Origin: Chloroflexota bacterium
GTDB lineage: Bacteria; Chloroflexota; Chloroflexia; JAMDCE01
NCBI GenBank assembly: GCA_023489135.1
Contig: JAMDCE010000392.1
Location: 1-16,738, forward strand
Direction of reading: 5' to 3'
DNA: 16,738 nucleotides
The notes beneath the pieces are model-generated. The model was not told the origin of the DNA. It saw only the letters and a program-made list of their open reading frames with translations, and did not search any database. Shown in pieces: positions 1 through 8,105 of this stretch; within the stretch, counting starts at the first letter, position 1, and every line of letters starts with the position of its first letter. A program made the translations under genes and the position numbers.

Positions 1-262
1 AGGCCACCGGGCACGAGACGAACGTATGCGCGCCGCCTCCAAGCAAATCAGGCGTTATTAAGCGACCAAAATGCTAGAGGATAGGCCAACCAGGGCGAAA
101 AACCCAGATTTACTGAGACAGGCTCGATTGAACGCCCCTACGAACCTTGATTAGTGGCTGGATCTTGGCGCAACGCCTCTAGAAGACGCCATTTCCCGTA
201 TGAAAGGCGCTACCGTACGCAGGGGATAGCTGCGGTGTTCGATCCGGGAGAAGCCTCACTAC
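1..262. other. Left-edge stretch with no supportable gene
   Basis: This is the 3' flank of the exosortase gene, which reads leftwards and stops at 263. I see no recognisable protein, tRNA or repeat here. On the minus strand a purine-rich GGAGGCGG sits near position 40, with an open frame running off the left edge. It could be the start of a further minus-strand gene, but only a few codons are visible. No convincing intrinsic terminator follows the exosortase stop; the only T-run (around 97-105) lacks a solid stem. Confidence 0.5.
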
Positions 263-1933
263 CTACTTCGCGGGCGACGCCGCCGATTTCTCCACGATTG
301 CGTTCACCATTAGGCGTGCAAACGACAGGGTGTAGGAGTCGAGCGCCGCGAAGTCGGGGCTCGACTGGGCCGATGAGTAGGGTGAGAAAGTGGACAGCAG
401 CCAATTCTGCGCGTGCTGTACCGGGTTCTTGACGTATGCCGCGGTCGGGAGCGGCTCGCGAGGCACCATCTCCGAGTCGACCAGAAGGGAGATCCGCGCA
501 TTGTATTCGTGCTTGCCGATGGCAAAGGGCATAACCCAGTAGAGCGCGTTCGCGTTCAATCTCTTCCGCTTTCCCACAGGAGTGAATTTGGATTCCACCA
601 GGCGACCCGAGATGCCGTGTCCCAGGCTCACGGTGGAAACTCCGACGACCTCTTCGCCATGGAACAGGCTGCATTGCTCCACGGAATAGCTGTCGAGAGC
701 GCCCTTATCGGAAGTGGCGACAAACTGCACGACGACAGATGCCTCACCGGAACGGTAAGAGAATACGCTGGACTGCGAGTCGGGCCCGAAGAGATGTTCC
801 CAGTTGATCTCTTGCCGCAGCTCCCGATTCCACCCCGGGATGTTTGGGAGGAGGGAAGAAGCCTCTTGCGCCGACACGACCGGCACCGAATCGTTGCTCA
901 GAGGTCCAAACTGCACGAGGGTCGTTTGGCCCAAGGCCAACACCAGGGCGGCGATGCCCACCACTATCACGCGGTAGCGAAAGCCGTCCGGGATCAGCAT
1001 TCCTTGGGAAGGAGGATTGACGGACAGGGGGTCGGTGTCGAATCTGAGGCGAAAGAACCTGGTCGCCACAAGCATAACCATGAACACCCCGACGAACAGA
1101 ACTGTGCCCAGGATGGGATGCACGGTGCCGAGCGCGAACTCTACACCGTGGGCGGCCGATAGGTACAGCAGTATTCCGACGCGCAGCAGGTTGCTGAAAA
1201 ACGCCATCGCCATTCCGGTCAGCAGCCACTTAACCTTACTCGAGGGCCGGCCGGACCATGTGAGCACCAGCGGCAATCCCACTACCAAGAACCCGATCAC
1301 GGCGTTCACGCCGGAGCACTCATCGGCGATAATGATGGCAAAACTCTCCGCTCCGGTACCCACGAACCGACTTGGATCGCTCGCAGAGACAGAGATCGGT
1401 AATGCTAAGTTATGTACGGTCAGTCTGCCGAATGCCGTGGTGAGCGCAGTCAGAATCGGTGCCATCCCTTGCTGCAGCAGGACCAAGGGATAGGGCCATA
1501 CCAGCGTCAGATAGAGCAACCCCCGCCAGGATGTGGCCACCCCTGCCCAACCCCAAAAGAGGAACACTATGCCCGTGGCAAAAACGGGCACCAGCAGCAG
1601 ATCCAGCCGCTGCAACCAGTAGTACCAGCCAAGCTTCACTGGCAAGACAAAGACCAGAAAAGAGCACACGGCGAACAAGATGAGGAAAGCGAGACCGTCC
1701 ACAAAGGGGTCGGCCTGATCGCGGTTGGTCGCGGGCCGCCGTCCGTCGTGAATGAGCAGATAACCTGCCAGCACTGGAACGAGCGCTACGAAGGCCAAAG
1801 GTGTGTCGCTCGGCGCCAGGCTGGCCAACTGGAGCAGCGAATACCACGCCGCGACCAGCACAAACAGACAAAGCCAAAACAGGGGCCAGCACCATACGCG
1901 AGCCGCCAGCGACCTCAAAGGTGTCGTCTGCAT
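263..1933 (-). CDS. Exosortase fused to C-terminal EpsI-like domain
   Basis: Predicted integral-membrane cysteine transpeptidase that cleaves and sorts proteins carrying PEP-CTERM-type tails, often linked to exopolysaccharide export. The first ~295 of 556 residues are a polytopic membrane domain with the exosortase/archaeosortase catalytic signature: Cys206 in ADECSGVN, Arg251 in SNLLRVGI and His272 in GTVHPILG. After a short linker, residues ~318-556 start with one more membrane segment and continue as a soluble domain resembling EpsI. It has one conserved-looking Cys421 in the VEQCSLFHG context and a GWNRE motif near 367. EpsI is a separate protein in some systems and fused in others; here it is fused. 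The ATG at 1933 is the only plausible start after the upstream stop. Its Shine-Dalgarno is weak (AGAAGGA about 20 nt away), so translation may depend on coupling to the 64-aa gene 15 nt upstream. No glycosyltransferase genes are visible next door. Exosortase assignment is strong; EpsI assignment is moderate. Confidence 0.9.
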   Translation of the reverse strand: MQTTPLRSLAARVWCWPLFWLCLFVLVAAWYSLLQLASLAPSDTPLAFVALVPVLAGYLLIHDGRRPATNRDQADPFVDGLAFLILFAVCSFLVFVLPVKLGWYYWLQRLDLLLVPVFATGIVFLFWGWAGVATSWRGLLYLTLVWPYPLVLLQQGMAPILTALTTAFGRLTVHNLALPISVSASDPSRFVGTGAESFAIIIADECSGVNAVIGFLVVGLPLVLTWSGRPSSKVKWLLTGMAMAFFSNLLRVGILLYLSAAHGVEFALGTVHPILGTVLFVGVFMVMLVATRFFRLRFDTDPLSVNPPSQGMLIPDGFRYRVIVVGIAALVLALGQTTLVQFGPLSNDSVPVVSAQEASSLLPNIPGWNRELRQEINWEHLFGPDSQSSVFSYRSGEASVVVQFVATSDKGALDSYSVEQCSLFHGEEVVGVSTVSLGHGISGRLVESKFTPVGKRKRLNANALYWVMPFAIGKHEYNARISLLVDSEMVPREPLPTAAYVKNPVQHAQNWLLSTFSPYSSAQSSPDFAALDSYTLSFARLMVNAIVEKSAASPAK

Positions 1934-1948
1934 ACGTAGATTGCGCTT

Positions 1949-2143
1949 CTAGTTCCTTCTTCGTGACTGTCCGAAGCGATACAGGCCGTAGCCAGCCAGC
2001 GCGGTAGCCGGATAAACCAGCGCGAAGGGAACCTCTGGCGCTTTTCGCCCTCGATCCCACTCATCTCGATCGTCTGCCCAGGCGGTGCCGATCGACAAGG
2101 AAAAAAGAAGAAGCACGAATAGAACAACCGCCAGACGCCTCAT
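1949..2143 (-). CDS. 64-aa secreted tail-anchored protein, candidate exosortase substrate
   Basis: Not recognised as a named family. What can be seen: a clean signal peptide (MRR, then a Leu/Val/Phe core, then AWA before DD, predicted cleavage after residue 23). A short acidic/charged stretch (DDRDEWDRGRK) follows. Next comes APEVP at residues 35-39, a ~19-residue hydrophobic stretch (about 39-57) and a terminal basic cluster (SRRRN). That order of proline-containing motif, membrane helix and Arg cluster at the extreme C-terminus is the architecture of PEP-CTERM-type sorting tails, though PEVP is not the canonical VPEP. The mature chain would be only ~41 residues. The start is supported by GGGGAG about 6 nt upstream of ATG. 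The stop is 15 nt before the exosortase start, so the two genes are almost certainly co-transcribed. It could equally be a small accessory membrane peptide of the sortase rather than its cargo. Confidence 0.7.
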   Translation of the reverse strand: MRRLAVVLFVLLLFSLSIGTAWADDRDEWDRGRKAPEVPFALVYPATALAGYGLYRFGQSRRRN

Positions 2144-2175
2144 ATTCTGCTCCCCAAACAGATTGCAGGAGCCCT

Positions 2176-2234
2176 AGACTGGTCGACCCCTGGCCAGCCA
2201 GGGCCACCCCTCCAGGTAACTGCCCGCCCAGTCT
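2176..2234 (-). other. Nested hairpin in the leader of the small-protein/exosortase pair
   Basis: Outer arms AGACTGG (2176-2182) and CCAGTCT (2228-2234) are perfect complements. An inner perfect stem CCCTGG/CCAGGG (2188-2193 with 2198-2203) has a 4-base loop. The element lies 33 nt upstream of the 64-aa gene and downstream of the candidate promoter, so it would be transcribed in that gene's 5' untranslated region. There is no T-run after it, so it is not an intrinsic terminator. It could be an RNA stabiliser or an operator. Confidence 0.5.
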
Positions 2235-2275
2235 AACACATGCCACATAGTCATAACAACAAAGGAGCTAACGGC

Positions 2276-2304
2276 ATAGTGAAAGATTTCCCTTCTGCCG
2301 TCAA
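2276..2304 (-). promoter_or_regulatory. Candidate sigma-70 promoter for the small protein and exosortase
   Basis: Read on the minus strand: TTGACG (2304-2299), 17-nt spacer, CACTAT (2281-2276). The -35 is near consensus and the -10 is imperfect. It points at the 64-aa gene, giving a leader of about 125 nt that contains the nested hairpin. Confidence 0.4.
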
Positions 2305-2365
2305 ACCAAGACTGGGAAAAGCGCTTTCGATGTGATATCATGCTTTCGCCCGAAACCCTATCTGT

Positions 2366-2378
2366 GGAGTTAAACGTG
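2366..2378 (+). promoter_or_regulatory. Shine-Dalgarno deciding a GTG start for hisD
   Basis: GGAG at 2366-2369 lies 6 nt before GTG 2376. The in-frame ATG at 2340 has no comparable ribosome-binding site and would add 12 residues upstream of the usual HisD beginning (TIRIL...). The GTG is therefore preferred. Confidence 0.7.
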
Positions 2379-3725
2379 ACCATTCGCATTTTGAGCCGGA
2401 ACGAAGCCGCGGACACTATCTTGCGGCGGCGGCCGCTAGGGGAGGCGCCGCTACCATCTGCTGTTAGGGCGAGCATTCGCCGCGTGTTTGGCGCAGACCT
2501 TTCCGCCGAGCAGGTTGTCGACGAGGTAGTCAATCGTGTCCAGGAATCCGGGGATAGAGCACTACTGGAACTGACAGATCAGATAGATGGGGTGCAACTG
2601 CCGAGCATCGAGGTTCCCAAAGAAGCTATTTCCTCTGCCTATGCGCAGGTTGACGGCAGGGTAGTCGATGCCTTGCGCCTGGCCGCCAGACGGATAGAGA
2701 GCTTCCACAGGAAGAGCATTCCGCAATCGTGGATGGACTTGTCCGAAGAGGGCGTGCTGGGGCAGATGATCCGGCCATTGGAGAGGGTCGGGTTGTACTC
2801 GCCGGGGGGGACTGCCGACTACCCGTCCACTATTCTGATGCAGGCTATTCCTGCGCGGGCGGCGGGGGTGAAGGAGGTGGTGCTGGCCAGCCCACCGCGC
2901 CAGAATGGGATCCCGTCGCCGCTCACGCTGTTGGCGTCGGACATAGCCCGTGTGGATCGCGTTTTCTCCGTCGGCGGGGCGCAGGCAATCGCGGCTTTGG
3001 CGTTCGGGACGGAGACGATACCCCGCGTGGATAAAATACTGGGTCCGGGGAACGTATTCGTGGCCCTGGCAAAGAGAAGGGTTTACGGAGCGGTGGGCAT
3101 CGATCAACTGGCGGGGCCCACGGAGACGGTGATTGTCGCCGATGAAAGTGCCAGTCCCGATTTCGTGGCGGCCGACATGCTGGCCCAGGCCGAGCACGAC
3201 CCGATGGCCTCGGCGATACTCATCACTAATTCGCGGTCGCTCGCGGAAAAGGTGAATGGTAAAATCGCGGATCAATTGACTCGCCTGACTCGTGCGGCAA
3301 CCGCCAAAGAATCCTTAAGGGAAAATGGCGGAGCAGTAGTGGTGGGAAGCGTAGAAGAGGCCATAGAGCTTGCCAATGAATATGCGCCGGAGCACCTGTG
3401 TTTACTGGTGGAAAACGGTCTTTCATACCTGGGAAACGTGAAGAACGCCGGGGGGGTGTTTGTCGGAGAATATTCGCCCGAGGTGGTAGGCGATTACGTG
3501 GCGGGCCCAAGTCATGTTATGCCTACGGGAGGAACGGCGCGCTTTTCCTCGCCGGTCAACGTGCTGGATTTCATCAAGGTGACAAGCATTGTGGCTTTGA
3601 ATCGGGAGGCTACCCTGGCCATTGGCCCGGCTGCCGAGACGATTGCCGCTGCGGAGGGGCTGTCAGCCCACGCTCGAGCCATGCACGCAAGGTTACACGA
3701 GGATGCGCAGGGAAAAGCGGGATGA
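2376..3725 (+). CDS. hisD: Histidinol dehydrogenase
   Basis: Catalyses the last two steps of histidine synthesis, L-histidinol to L-histidine via histidinal, using two NAD+ and a zinc ion; cytosolic homodimer in the family. From the GTG start the protein is 449 residues, slightly above the usual ~430. Visible family signatures are GPGNVFVALAKRRVYG, the IDQLAGPTE segment, and AQAEHDP carrying the expected zinc ligands Gln271 and His274. Further along are GDYVAGPSHVMPTGGTARF with the zinc-binding Asp and active-site region, and a C-terminal SAHARAM His, the last metal ligand position. It leads a plus-strand his cluster, and its stop overlaps the hisC start (ATGA). Upstream is the divergent small-protein/exosortase pair, so hisG/hisZ are not adjacent. 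I could not pick out a convincing own promoter in 2144-2375. Confidence 0.97.
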   Translation: MTIRILSRNEAADTILRRRPLGEAPLPSAVRASIRRVFGADLSAEQVVDEVVNRVQESGDRALLELTDQIDGVQLPSIEVPKEAISSAYAQVDGRVVDALRLAARRIESFHRKSIPQSWMDLSEEGVLGQMIRPLERVGLYSPGGTADYPSTILMQAIPARAAGVKEVVLASPPRQNGIPSPLTLLASDIARVDRVFSVGGAQAIAALAFGTETIPRVDKILGPGNVFVALAKRRVYGAVGIDQLAGPTETVIVADESASPDFVAADMLAQAEHDPMASAILITNSRSLAEKVNGKIADQLTRLTRAATAKESLRENGGAVVVGSVEEAIELANEYAPEHLCLLVENGLSYLGNVKNAGGVFVGEYSPEVVGDYVAGPSHVMPTGGTARFSSPVNVLDFIKVTSIVALNREATLAIGPAAETIAAAEGLSAHARAMHARLHEDAQGKAG

Positions 3726-4825
3726 TGCAGGGATATGGAATAGAGAGCGCGATTAGAGCGGATTTGCGCGACGTCAAGCCGTATGCGGCGGTGGAGCCGC
3801 CTGAACGCCTGGCCGAGAAAGCCGGGATTCCTCGCGACCGAGTTCTGAAGCTCGACGCAAACGAGAATCCGTACGGGTGCTCGCCGAGGGTCCCCGAGGC
3901 CCTGGCGCGCTACGATCGTTACCATATTTACCCCGACGCGATCTGTGCGGAATCGCGCGAGCTGATCTCGCGCTACGTCGGAGTGGAAGCGGAACGCGTC
4001 GTGGTTGGGAACGGGTCCGATGAGATAATAGATCTGGTGTTTCGTCTCTTTGTGAACCCCGGGGAGGACATCATAAGCTGCCCGCCCACCTTCGGCTACT
4101 ACTCCTCATCCGCCGCCAGTTGTGGCGGAACCCTGAGGAACGTGGAGCGCGGTAGCGCGTACCAGATAGACGTGCCTGGGATTCTGGCGCGGATGGACGA
4201 ACGGGTGAAGGTCATCGTAATAGCTTCGCCCAACAACCCCAGCGGCAATCTCATTGCCCGGGATGATCTAATCGAGCTTTTGAGTACCGGCGTGCCGGTG
4301 CTCGTCGACGAGGCTTACGCCGAGTTTTCCGGCCAGAGCTTCATTCCATTGTCGGCCAATTACGATAACCTGATTGTGGCACGGACCTTCAGCAAATGGG
4401 CGGGACTGGCAGGCCTGAGAATCGGGTACGGCATATTTCCCCGCACACTCGTGGATTACATCCTGAAGATCAAGCCCCCCTACAACGTTAACGTGGCGGC
4501 TCAGGCGGCCGTGAACGCTTCGCTGCGCGATGTGGACTACCTGCGCGACAAAGTGAGGACCATAGTGTCGGAGAAGAATCGCCTGGCGTCGGAACTGAAG
4601 GAGATTTCTTTTCTCAGCCCGCACCCATCCGAGGCTAACTTCATCCTTTGCGTCTTGACGAGGGGCGAGCTTGGAGCCATTAGAGCTATCCTAGAAGGGC
4701 ACGGGATCTTCTTCAGGTATTACGACGACCCGGGGTTGCGAAACTGCTTGCGGATAAGCGTCGGGACGCCGGATCAGAACGACCGGGTCCTGGCCACTTT
4801 GCGCGAGATCGACGAGCGCGTCTGA
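3722..4825 (+). CDS. hisC: Histidinol-phosphate aminotransferase
   Basis: PLP-dependent class I/II aminotransferase converting imidazole-acetol phosphate plus glutamate to histidinol phosphate and 2-oxoglutarate. The frame stays open well upstream inside hisD. The start chosen is ATG 3722, which overlaps the hisD stop in an ATGA arrangement typical of translational coupling; a second ATG follows immediately at 3725. The protein is 367 residues, normal for HisC. Motifs in order: LDANENPYG (44-52), VVVGNGSDEII, ASPNNPSGN (169-176), VDEAYAEF (196-202) with the PLP-ring Asp197, FSKWAGLAGLRIGYG with Schiff-base Lys225, and a C-terminal LRISVGTPDQN phosphate-binding Arg region. It lies 21 nt before hisB. 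Confidence 0.96.
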   Translation: MMQGYGIESAIRADLRDVKPYAAVEPPERLAEKAGIPRDRVLKLDANENPYGCSPRVPEALARYDRYHIYPDAICAESRELISRYVGVEAERVVVGNGSDEIIDLVFRLFVNPGEDIISCPPTFGYYSSSAASCGGTLRNVERGSAYQIDVPGILARMDERVKVIVIASPNNPSGNLIARDDLIELLSTGVPVLVDEAYAEFSGQSFIPLSANYDNLIVARTFSKWAGLAGLRIGYGIFPRTLVDYILKIKPPYNVNVAAQAAVNASLRDVDYLRDKVRTIVSEKNRLASELKEISFLSPHPSEANFILCVLTRGELGAIRAILEGHGIFFRYYDDPGLRNCLRISVGTPDQNDRVLATLREIDERV

Positions 4826-4846
4826 GACGGGGAAGGGGTCGAGGGA

Positions 4847-5449
4847 ATGGGAACGAGAACAGCGTTGGTCAACAGACAGACCAGGGAAACATCCATCAGC
4901 GTGGAGCTGAATGTCGACGGAAGTGGGGTCGGGAGCCTCGAAACCGGCATCGGGTTTCTAGACCACCTGCTCGATCACCTGGCCAAGCACGGATTATTTG
5001 ACATAACTGTGCGCGCCGTTGGCGATTTGCAGATTGACCCGCACCACACGGTGGAGGATGTGGCTTTAACCCTGGGCAGGGCATTCGATCAGGCGCTGGG
5101 GACCCGCCGCGGTATAATTCGCATGGGCGAGGCCACCGTTCCGATGGATGAGAGCCTGGCTTTCGTGGCGGTGGACATCAGTGGGCGCGGATACGCCGTG
5201 GTGGAGGCGTCTTTCGAAGGCTCGTCGATAGGGGAGATGCCGGCGACTCTGGTGCGCCATTTCGTCGAATCCTTTGCGCGAGAAGCCAAGATGAACATCC
5301 ACGCTCGCGTTCTGACCGGATACGACGATCACCACAAAGCGGAGGCTTTGTTTAAGGCCCTGGCCCGCGCTTTGGACAAGGCAACCCAGCTTGACGAGCG
5401 CCGAGTGGGAGAGGTGCCCAGCACCAAGGGGACGGTGACGGCGGAGTAG
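4847..5449 (+). CDS. hisB: Imidazoleglycerol-phosphate dehydratase
   Basis: Dehydrates imidazole glycerol phosphate to imidazole acetol phosphate, the substrate of the adjacent HisC. At 200 residues it is the monofunctional enzyme with no fused histidinol-phosphatase domain. Diagnostic metal-binding His clusters are present: [16 protein letters not shown] (34-49), DPHHTVED (64-71) and [17 protein letters not shown] near the C-terminus, giving the two-manganese site of the family. The start has a purine-rich GGGGAAGG...GAGGG directly upstream. It is the last gene of the hisDCB run. The next gene (purS) converges from the other strand. A histidinol phosphatase is not encoded in this window. Confidence 0.97.
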   Translation: MGTRTALVNRQTRETSISVELNVDGSGVGSLETGIGFLDHLLDHLAKHGLFDITVRAVGDLQIDPHHTVEDVALTLGRAFDQALGTRRGIIRMGEATVPMDESLAFVAVDISGRGYAVVEASFEGSSIGEMPATLVRHFVESFAREAKMNIHARVLTGYDDHHKAEALFKALARALDKATQLDERRVGEVPSTKGTVTAE

Positions 5450-5547
5450 AAGCGGGGTTTCCTGCCAACGGCTGCGCTTTCCGCCCAGCCTTCTCAGCAT
5501 CGCGTAATGCACTAAGATCCTGAATAGGGTTCCGAGTTTGCCAGCGA

Positions 5548-5571
5548 CACACGATGAAAGACGATCGTGTG
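5548..5571 (-). terminator. Hairpin just after purS, possible transcript end
   Basis: Perfect 8-bp inverted repeat CACACGAT (5548-5555) and ATCGTGTG (5564-5571) with an 8-base loop, two bases beyond the purS stop. There is no T-run on either side, so it is at best a weak or factor-assisted terminator or an RNA 3'-end stabiliser. It sits in the 124-bp convergent gap between hisB and purS and could serve either strand. Confidence 0.4.
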
Positions 5572-5573
5572 GA

Positions 5574-5843
5574 TCACGCGTCGGAGGATGGCAGCGCCTC
5601 CAGCTCGAAGCGAAAGTCCTCTATTACAGGGTTGGCCAGGAGCTTGGAGCACATCTGGGAGACCTGCGTTGTTGCCTCCGATTCCGACCGCGCTTCGAGC
5701 TTGATTTCGAGATACTTGCCGGCCCTCACCGAAGTCACGTCGGTGAACCCCAGATTGTGAAGTCCTCCGCGGATGGCCAGGCCCTGCGGGTCATTTACTA
5801 CCGGCTTGAGCGTGACATAAACCCTTGCCAACCACATCGTCAT
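5574..5843 (-). CDS. purS: Phosphoribosylformylglycinamidine synthase subunit PurS
   Basis: Small subunit (89 residues, typical ~80-90) of the three-part FGAM synthase that works with PurQ (glutaminase) and PurL (synthase) to turn FGAR into FGAM. Visible signatures are the N-terminal beta strand ARVYVTLKP, then VNDPQGLAIRGGLHNLGF, then VRAGKYLEIKLEA, and a C-terminal CSKLLANPVIEDFRFEL, the usual PurS order. ATG 5843 is preceded by AGGGGA at a good distance. It lies 23 nt after purC and ends the purB-purC-purS run. PurQ and PurL do not follow; hisB converges instead, so the partner subunits must be encoded elsewhere. Confidence 0.93.
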   Translation of the reverse strand: MTMWLARVYVTLKPVVNDPQGLAIRGGLHNLGFTDVTSVRAGKYLEIKLEARSESEATTQVSQMCSKLLANPVIEDFRFELEALPSSDA

Positions 5844-5866
5844 GGTCTTCCCCTGCCCCCGGCTTC

Positions 5867-6751
5867 TTAAAAACCGGTTATTCTGCGGTATGCCTCTGCG
5901 TACTTCTCGGCGGTCCTCTCAACTACGTCGGCCGGGAGGACCGGGGCGGGAGGCTCCTTGTTCCAACCCGATTTGTCAAGCCAATCGCGAACGAACTGTT
6001 TGTCGAAGCTCGCCTGGGGCTCTCCAACGCTGTAGCTTTGGGCATCCCAGAAGCGGGATGAGTCGGGAGTAAGCATTTCGTCGATGACGCAGAGCGTTCC
6101 ATCTATGAATCCGAACTCGAACTTGGTATCGGCCACAATAATCCCTCGATCGGCGGCCAGCGATTCCGCCGCGCGGTAAAGCGCCAGACTGTGACGCTCC
6201 AGTTGACCGGCAAGGTCTTCCCCAACCAAACCCCGAAGCTGCGAGACGGAGATGGTTCGATCGTGTCCGCTTTCCGCTTTGGTCGACGGCGTGAAGACAG
6301 GCTCAGGAAACTTCTCGCTTTCCCGCAAGCCCTGCGGCAGGCGCTGCCCGCATACAGTGCCCGAACGCCGATACTCTTCCCAGGCAGAGCCCACCAGGTA
6401 ACCACGAACAACGCACTCCACGTCGATTCTCTGCGCCTTCCGCACCAGCATGAATCGGTCCTCGATCAAGTGCGTGTAGCCGTAGAGGAAATCGGGTAGA
6501 TCCGATGGGTCGGTAGAGATCAGGTGGTTGGGCACGACTTGCTGGGTGCGGAGGAACCAGAACTCGCTGAGCTTGGTCAATATCCTTCCCTTACCGGGAA
6601 TGCCATTAGGCAGGATGACGTCGAAGGCGGAAATACGATCGGTCGTTACGATGAGTAGATTCTTGCCCAGGGCGTATATGTTTCGAACTTTGCCGCGTGA
6701 GTAAGGCTCGAGCGGCAGGAAACTGGTCTCAAGAAGGGCTTCTAGCAGCAT
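5867..6751 (-). CDS. purC: SAICAR synthetase
   Basis: ATP-dependent ligase joining aspartate to CAIR to form SAICAR. The 294-residue length matches the longer (ADE1-like) bacterial form rather than the ~240-residue PurC of E. coli. Motifs in order: YSRGKVRNIYALG (nucleotide-binding start), TTDRISAFDVILPNGIPGKG, LTKLSEFWF, then ECVVRGYLVGSAWEEYRRSG and FTPSTKAESGHD around CAIR/Asp binding, and IVADTKFEFGF plus DEMLTPDSSRFW near the C-terminus. The start has TAGGAGAG 7 nt upstream. It lies 30 nt after purB, whose product acts on SAICAR, so consecutive enzymes are encoded side by side. Confidence 0.97.
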   Translation of the reverse strand: MLLEALLETSFLPLEPYSRGKVRNIYALGKNLLIVTTDRISAFDVILPNGIPGKGRILTKLSEFWFLRTQQVVPNHLISTDPSDLPDFLYGYTHLIEDRFMLVRKAQRIDVECVVRGYLVGSAWEEYRRSGTVCGQRLPQGLRESEKFPEPVFTPSTKAESGHDRTISVSQLRGLVGEDLAGQLERHSLALYRAAESLAADRGIIVADTKFEFGFIDGTLCVIDEMLTPDSSRFWDAQSYSVGEPQASFDKQFVRDWLDKSGWNKEPPAPVLPADVVERTAEKYAEAYRRITGF

Positions 6752-6781
6752 GCCTCGTCTCTCCTAATTGTGGTTGCAGGC

Positions 6782-8071
6782 CTATAGCCCGAGCCGTTCA
6801 AATGCTACGTCGATGTTCTGCAGGAAGTATTGATAGTCAAACAGCCCTCGCAGCTCCTGCTGCGTGAAATGCCGGTTCACGAGTGGCTCTTGCTCGAGCA
6901 AATCCATAAATAGCCGGTCTTCTTCCCACACTCTCATGGCGCTTCTCTGAACGACCCCGTAGGCTTCCTTCCGACTTACTCCCTTGTTGATCAGGGCAAG
7001 CAAAACGCGTTGGGAGAACACAAGGCCGCGGGTCAGATCCAGGTTTGCCCTCATGCGCTCCGGATACACCCTGAGATTGGAAAGAACGTGTGTCGTTAGC
7101 CGCAACATATAGTCGAGCAGGCCACAGCTTTCCGGGAATATGATCCGCTCGGTCGAGGAATGGCTGATGTCGCGCTCGTGCCACAGAGAAACGTTCTCGA
7201 TGGCAGTTGTCGCATGTCCTCGGATAACTCTCGCGAGACCGCAAATCCTCTCGCATAGGATTGGATTGCGTTTATGGGGCATCGCGGACGAACCAGTCTG
7301 GCCTTTCTCGAAAGGCTCTTCCACTTCGCGTATCTCGGTTCTCTGCAAGCTGCGAATCTCGGTCGCCATCTTCTCCAGCGAGGCGGCCATGACCGCGAGC
7401 GTCATCATGAAGAACGCGTGGCGGTCGCGCTGCACAATCTGGCTGGACACCGGTGCCGGGCGAAGGCCGAGCGAAAGGCACACTTCTTCTTCGATAATCG
7501 GTGGCACCGTAGCGTGGGTGCCAACCGCGCCGGATATCTTGCCCACCGCCATTTCCTGAGCGGCGTTTTCCAACCGGTCGAGATTGCGCCGCATCTCGTC
7601 CAGCCAAAGCGCAACTTTGAACCCAAAAGTCGTGGGCTCGGCGTGGACGCCGTGGGTGCGCCCAACCATTATCGTCCTCTTGTGCTTTAGGGTAAGCTCC
7701 CGCAGGACTTTCAGAAGCTCCAGGGCATCATCCCTCAAAATGGCCACGGCATCTCGGACTTGCAGTGCCATTCCGGTATCGAGCACATCCGACGAGGTGA
7801 GCCCCATGTGCACAAACCGCGACTCCTCTCCCAGGCTCTCCGAGACTGACCCCAGGAAGGCAGTCACGTCGTGGTGGGTTTCGGCCTCTATTTCCGCCAT
7901 CCGGCGCAAGTCGTAGCGTGCGCCCCTGATCTTGTCCATTGCTTCAGCTGGGATAAGCCCCTGTTTGGCCCACGCCCCGCAGGCGGCTATCTCCACTGCC
8001 AGCCATTTGGCTACTTTGCTGTCCTGCGACCACACCTGGGCCATCTTGGGATGGGAATACTTTTCGATCAT
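6782..8071 (-). CDS. purB: Adenylosuccinate lyase
   Basis: Fumarase-superfamily lyase acting twice in purine synthesis: SAICAR to AICAR plus fumarate, and adenylosuccinate to AMP plus fumarate. 429 residues, normal length. Signatures: THHDVTAFL and MGLTSSDVLDTGMALQ (early conserved regions), GRTHGVHAEPTTFG (catalytic His region), and the superfamily signature TGSSAMPHKRNPILCE with the flexible catalytic loop. ATG 8071 follows GAGGCGGG. It is the first gene of purB-purC-purS and is driven by a clear promoter at 8106-8134, leaving a short leader of about 28 nt. Confidence 0.98.
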   Translation of the reverse strand: MIEKYSHPKMAQVWSQDSKVAKWLAVEIAACGAWAKQGLIPAEAMDKIRGARYDLRRMAEIEAETHHDVTAFLGSVSESLGEESRFVHMGLTSSDVLDTGMALQVRDAVAILRDDALELLKVLRELTLKHKRTIMVGRTHGVHAEPTTFGFKVALWLDEMRRNLDRLENAAQEMAVGKISGAVGTHATVPPIIEEEVCLSLGLRPAPVSSQIVQRDRHAFFMMTLAVMAASLEKMATEIRSLQRTEIREVEEPFEKGQTGSSAMPHKRNPILCERICGLARVIRGHATTAIENVSLWHERDISHSSTERIIFPESCGLLDYMLRLTTHVLSNLRVYPERMRANLDLTRGLVFSQRVLLALINKGVSRKEAYGVVQRSAMRVWEEDRLFMDLLEQEPLVNRHFTQQELRGLFDYQYFLQNIDVAFERLGL

Positions 8072-8105
8072 CTGCCCGCCTCATCGAGTGCCTTGTGACT
8101 GGGGA

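Noticed and set aside
413..1162. 249-codon plus-strand frame antisense to the exosortase gene
   Set aside because: Shadow of the exosortase coding strand. It has a His/Arg/Glu-rich composition without domains, and the opposite strand has intact catalytic motifs.
2562..3275. 237-codon minus-strand frame inside hisD
   Set aside because: Shadow of a clearly conserved hisD frame. Arg/Pro/His-rich with no recognisable fold.
3398..3721. Upstream extension of the hisC frame into hisD
   Set aside because: Out-of-frame hisD sequence. The ATGA overlap at 3722 gives the family-length HisC.
5460..5486. Weak stem (GGCTG/CAGCC) after hisB considered as the his operon terminator
   Set aside because: Only 5 bp with an 11-base loop and no T-run, so not supportable.
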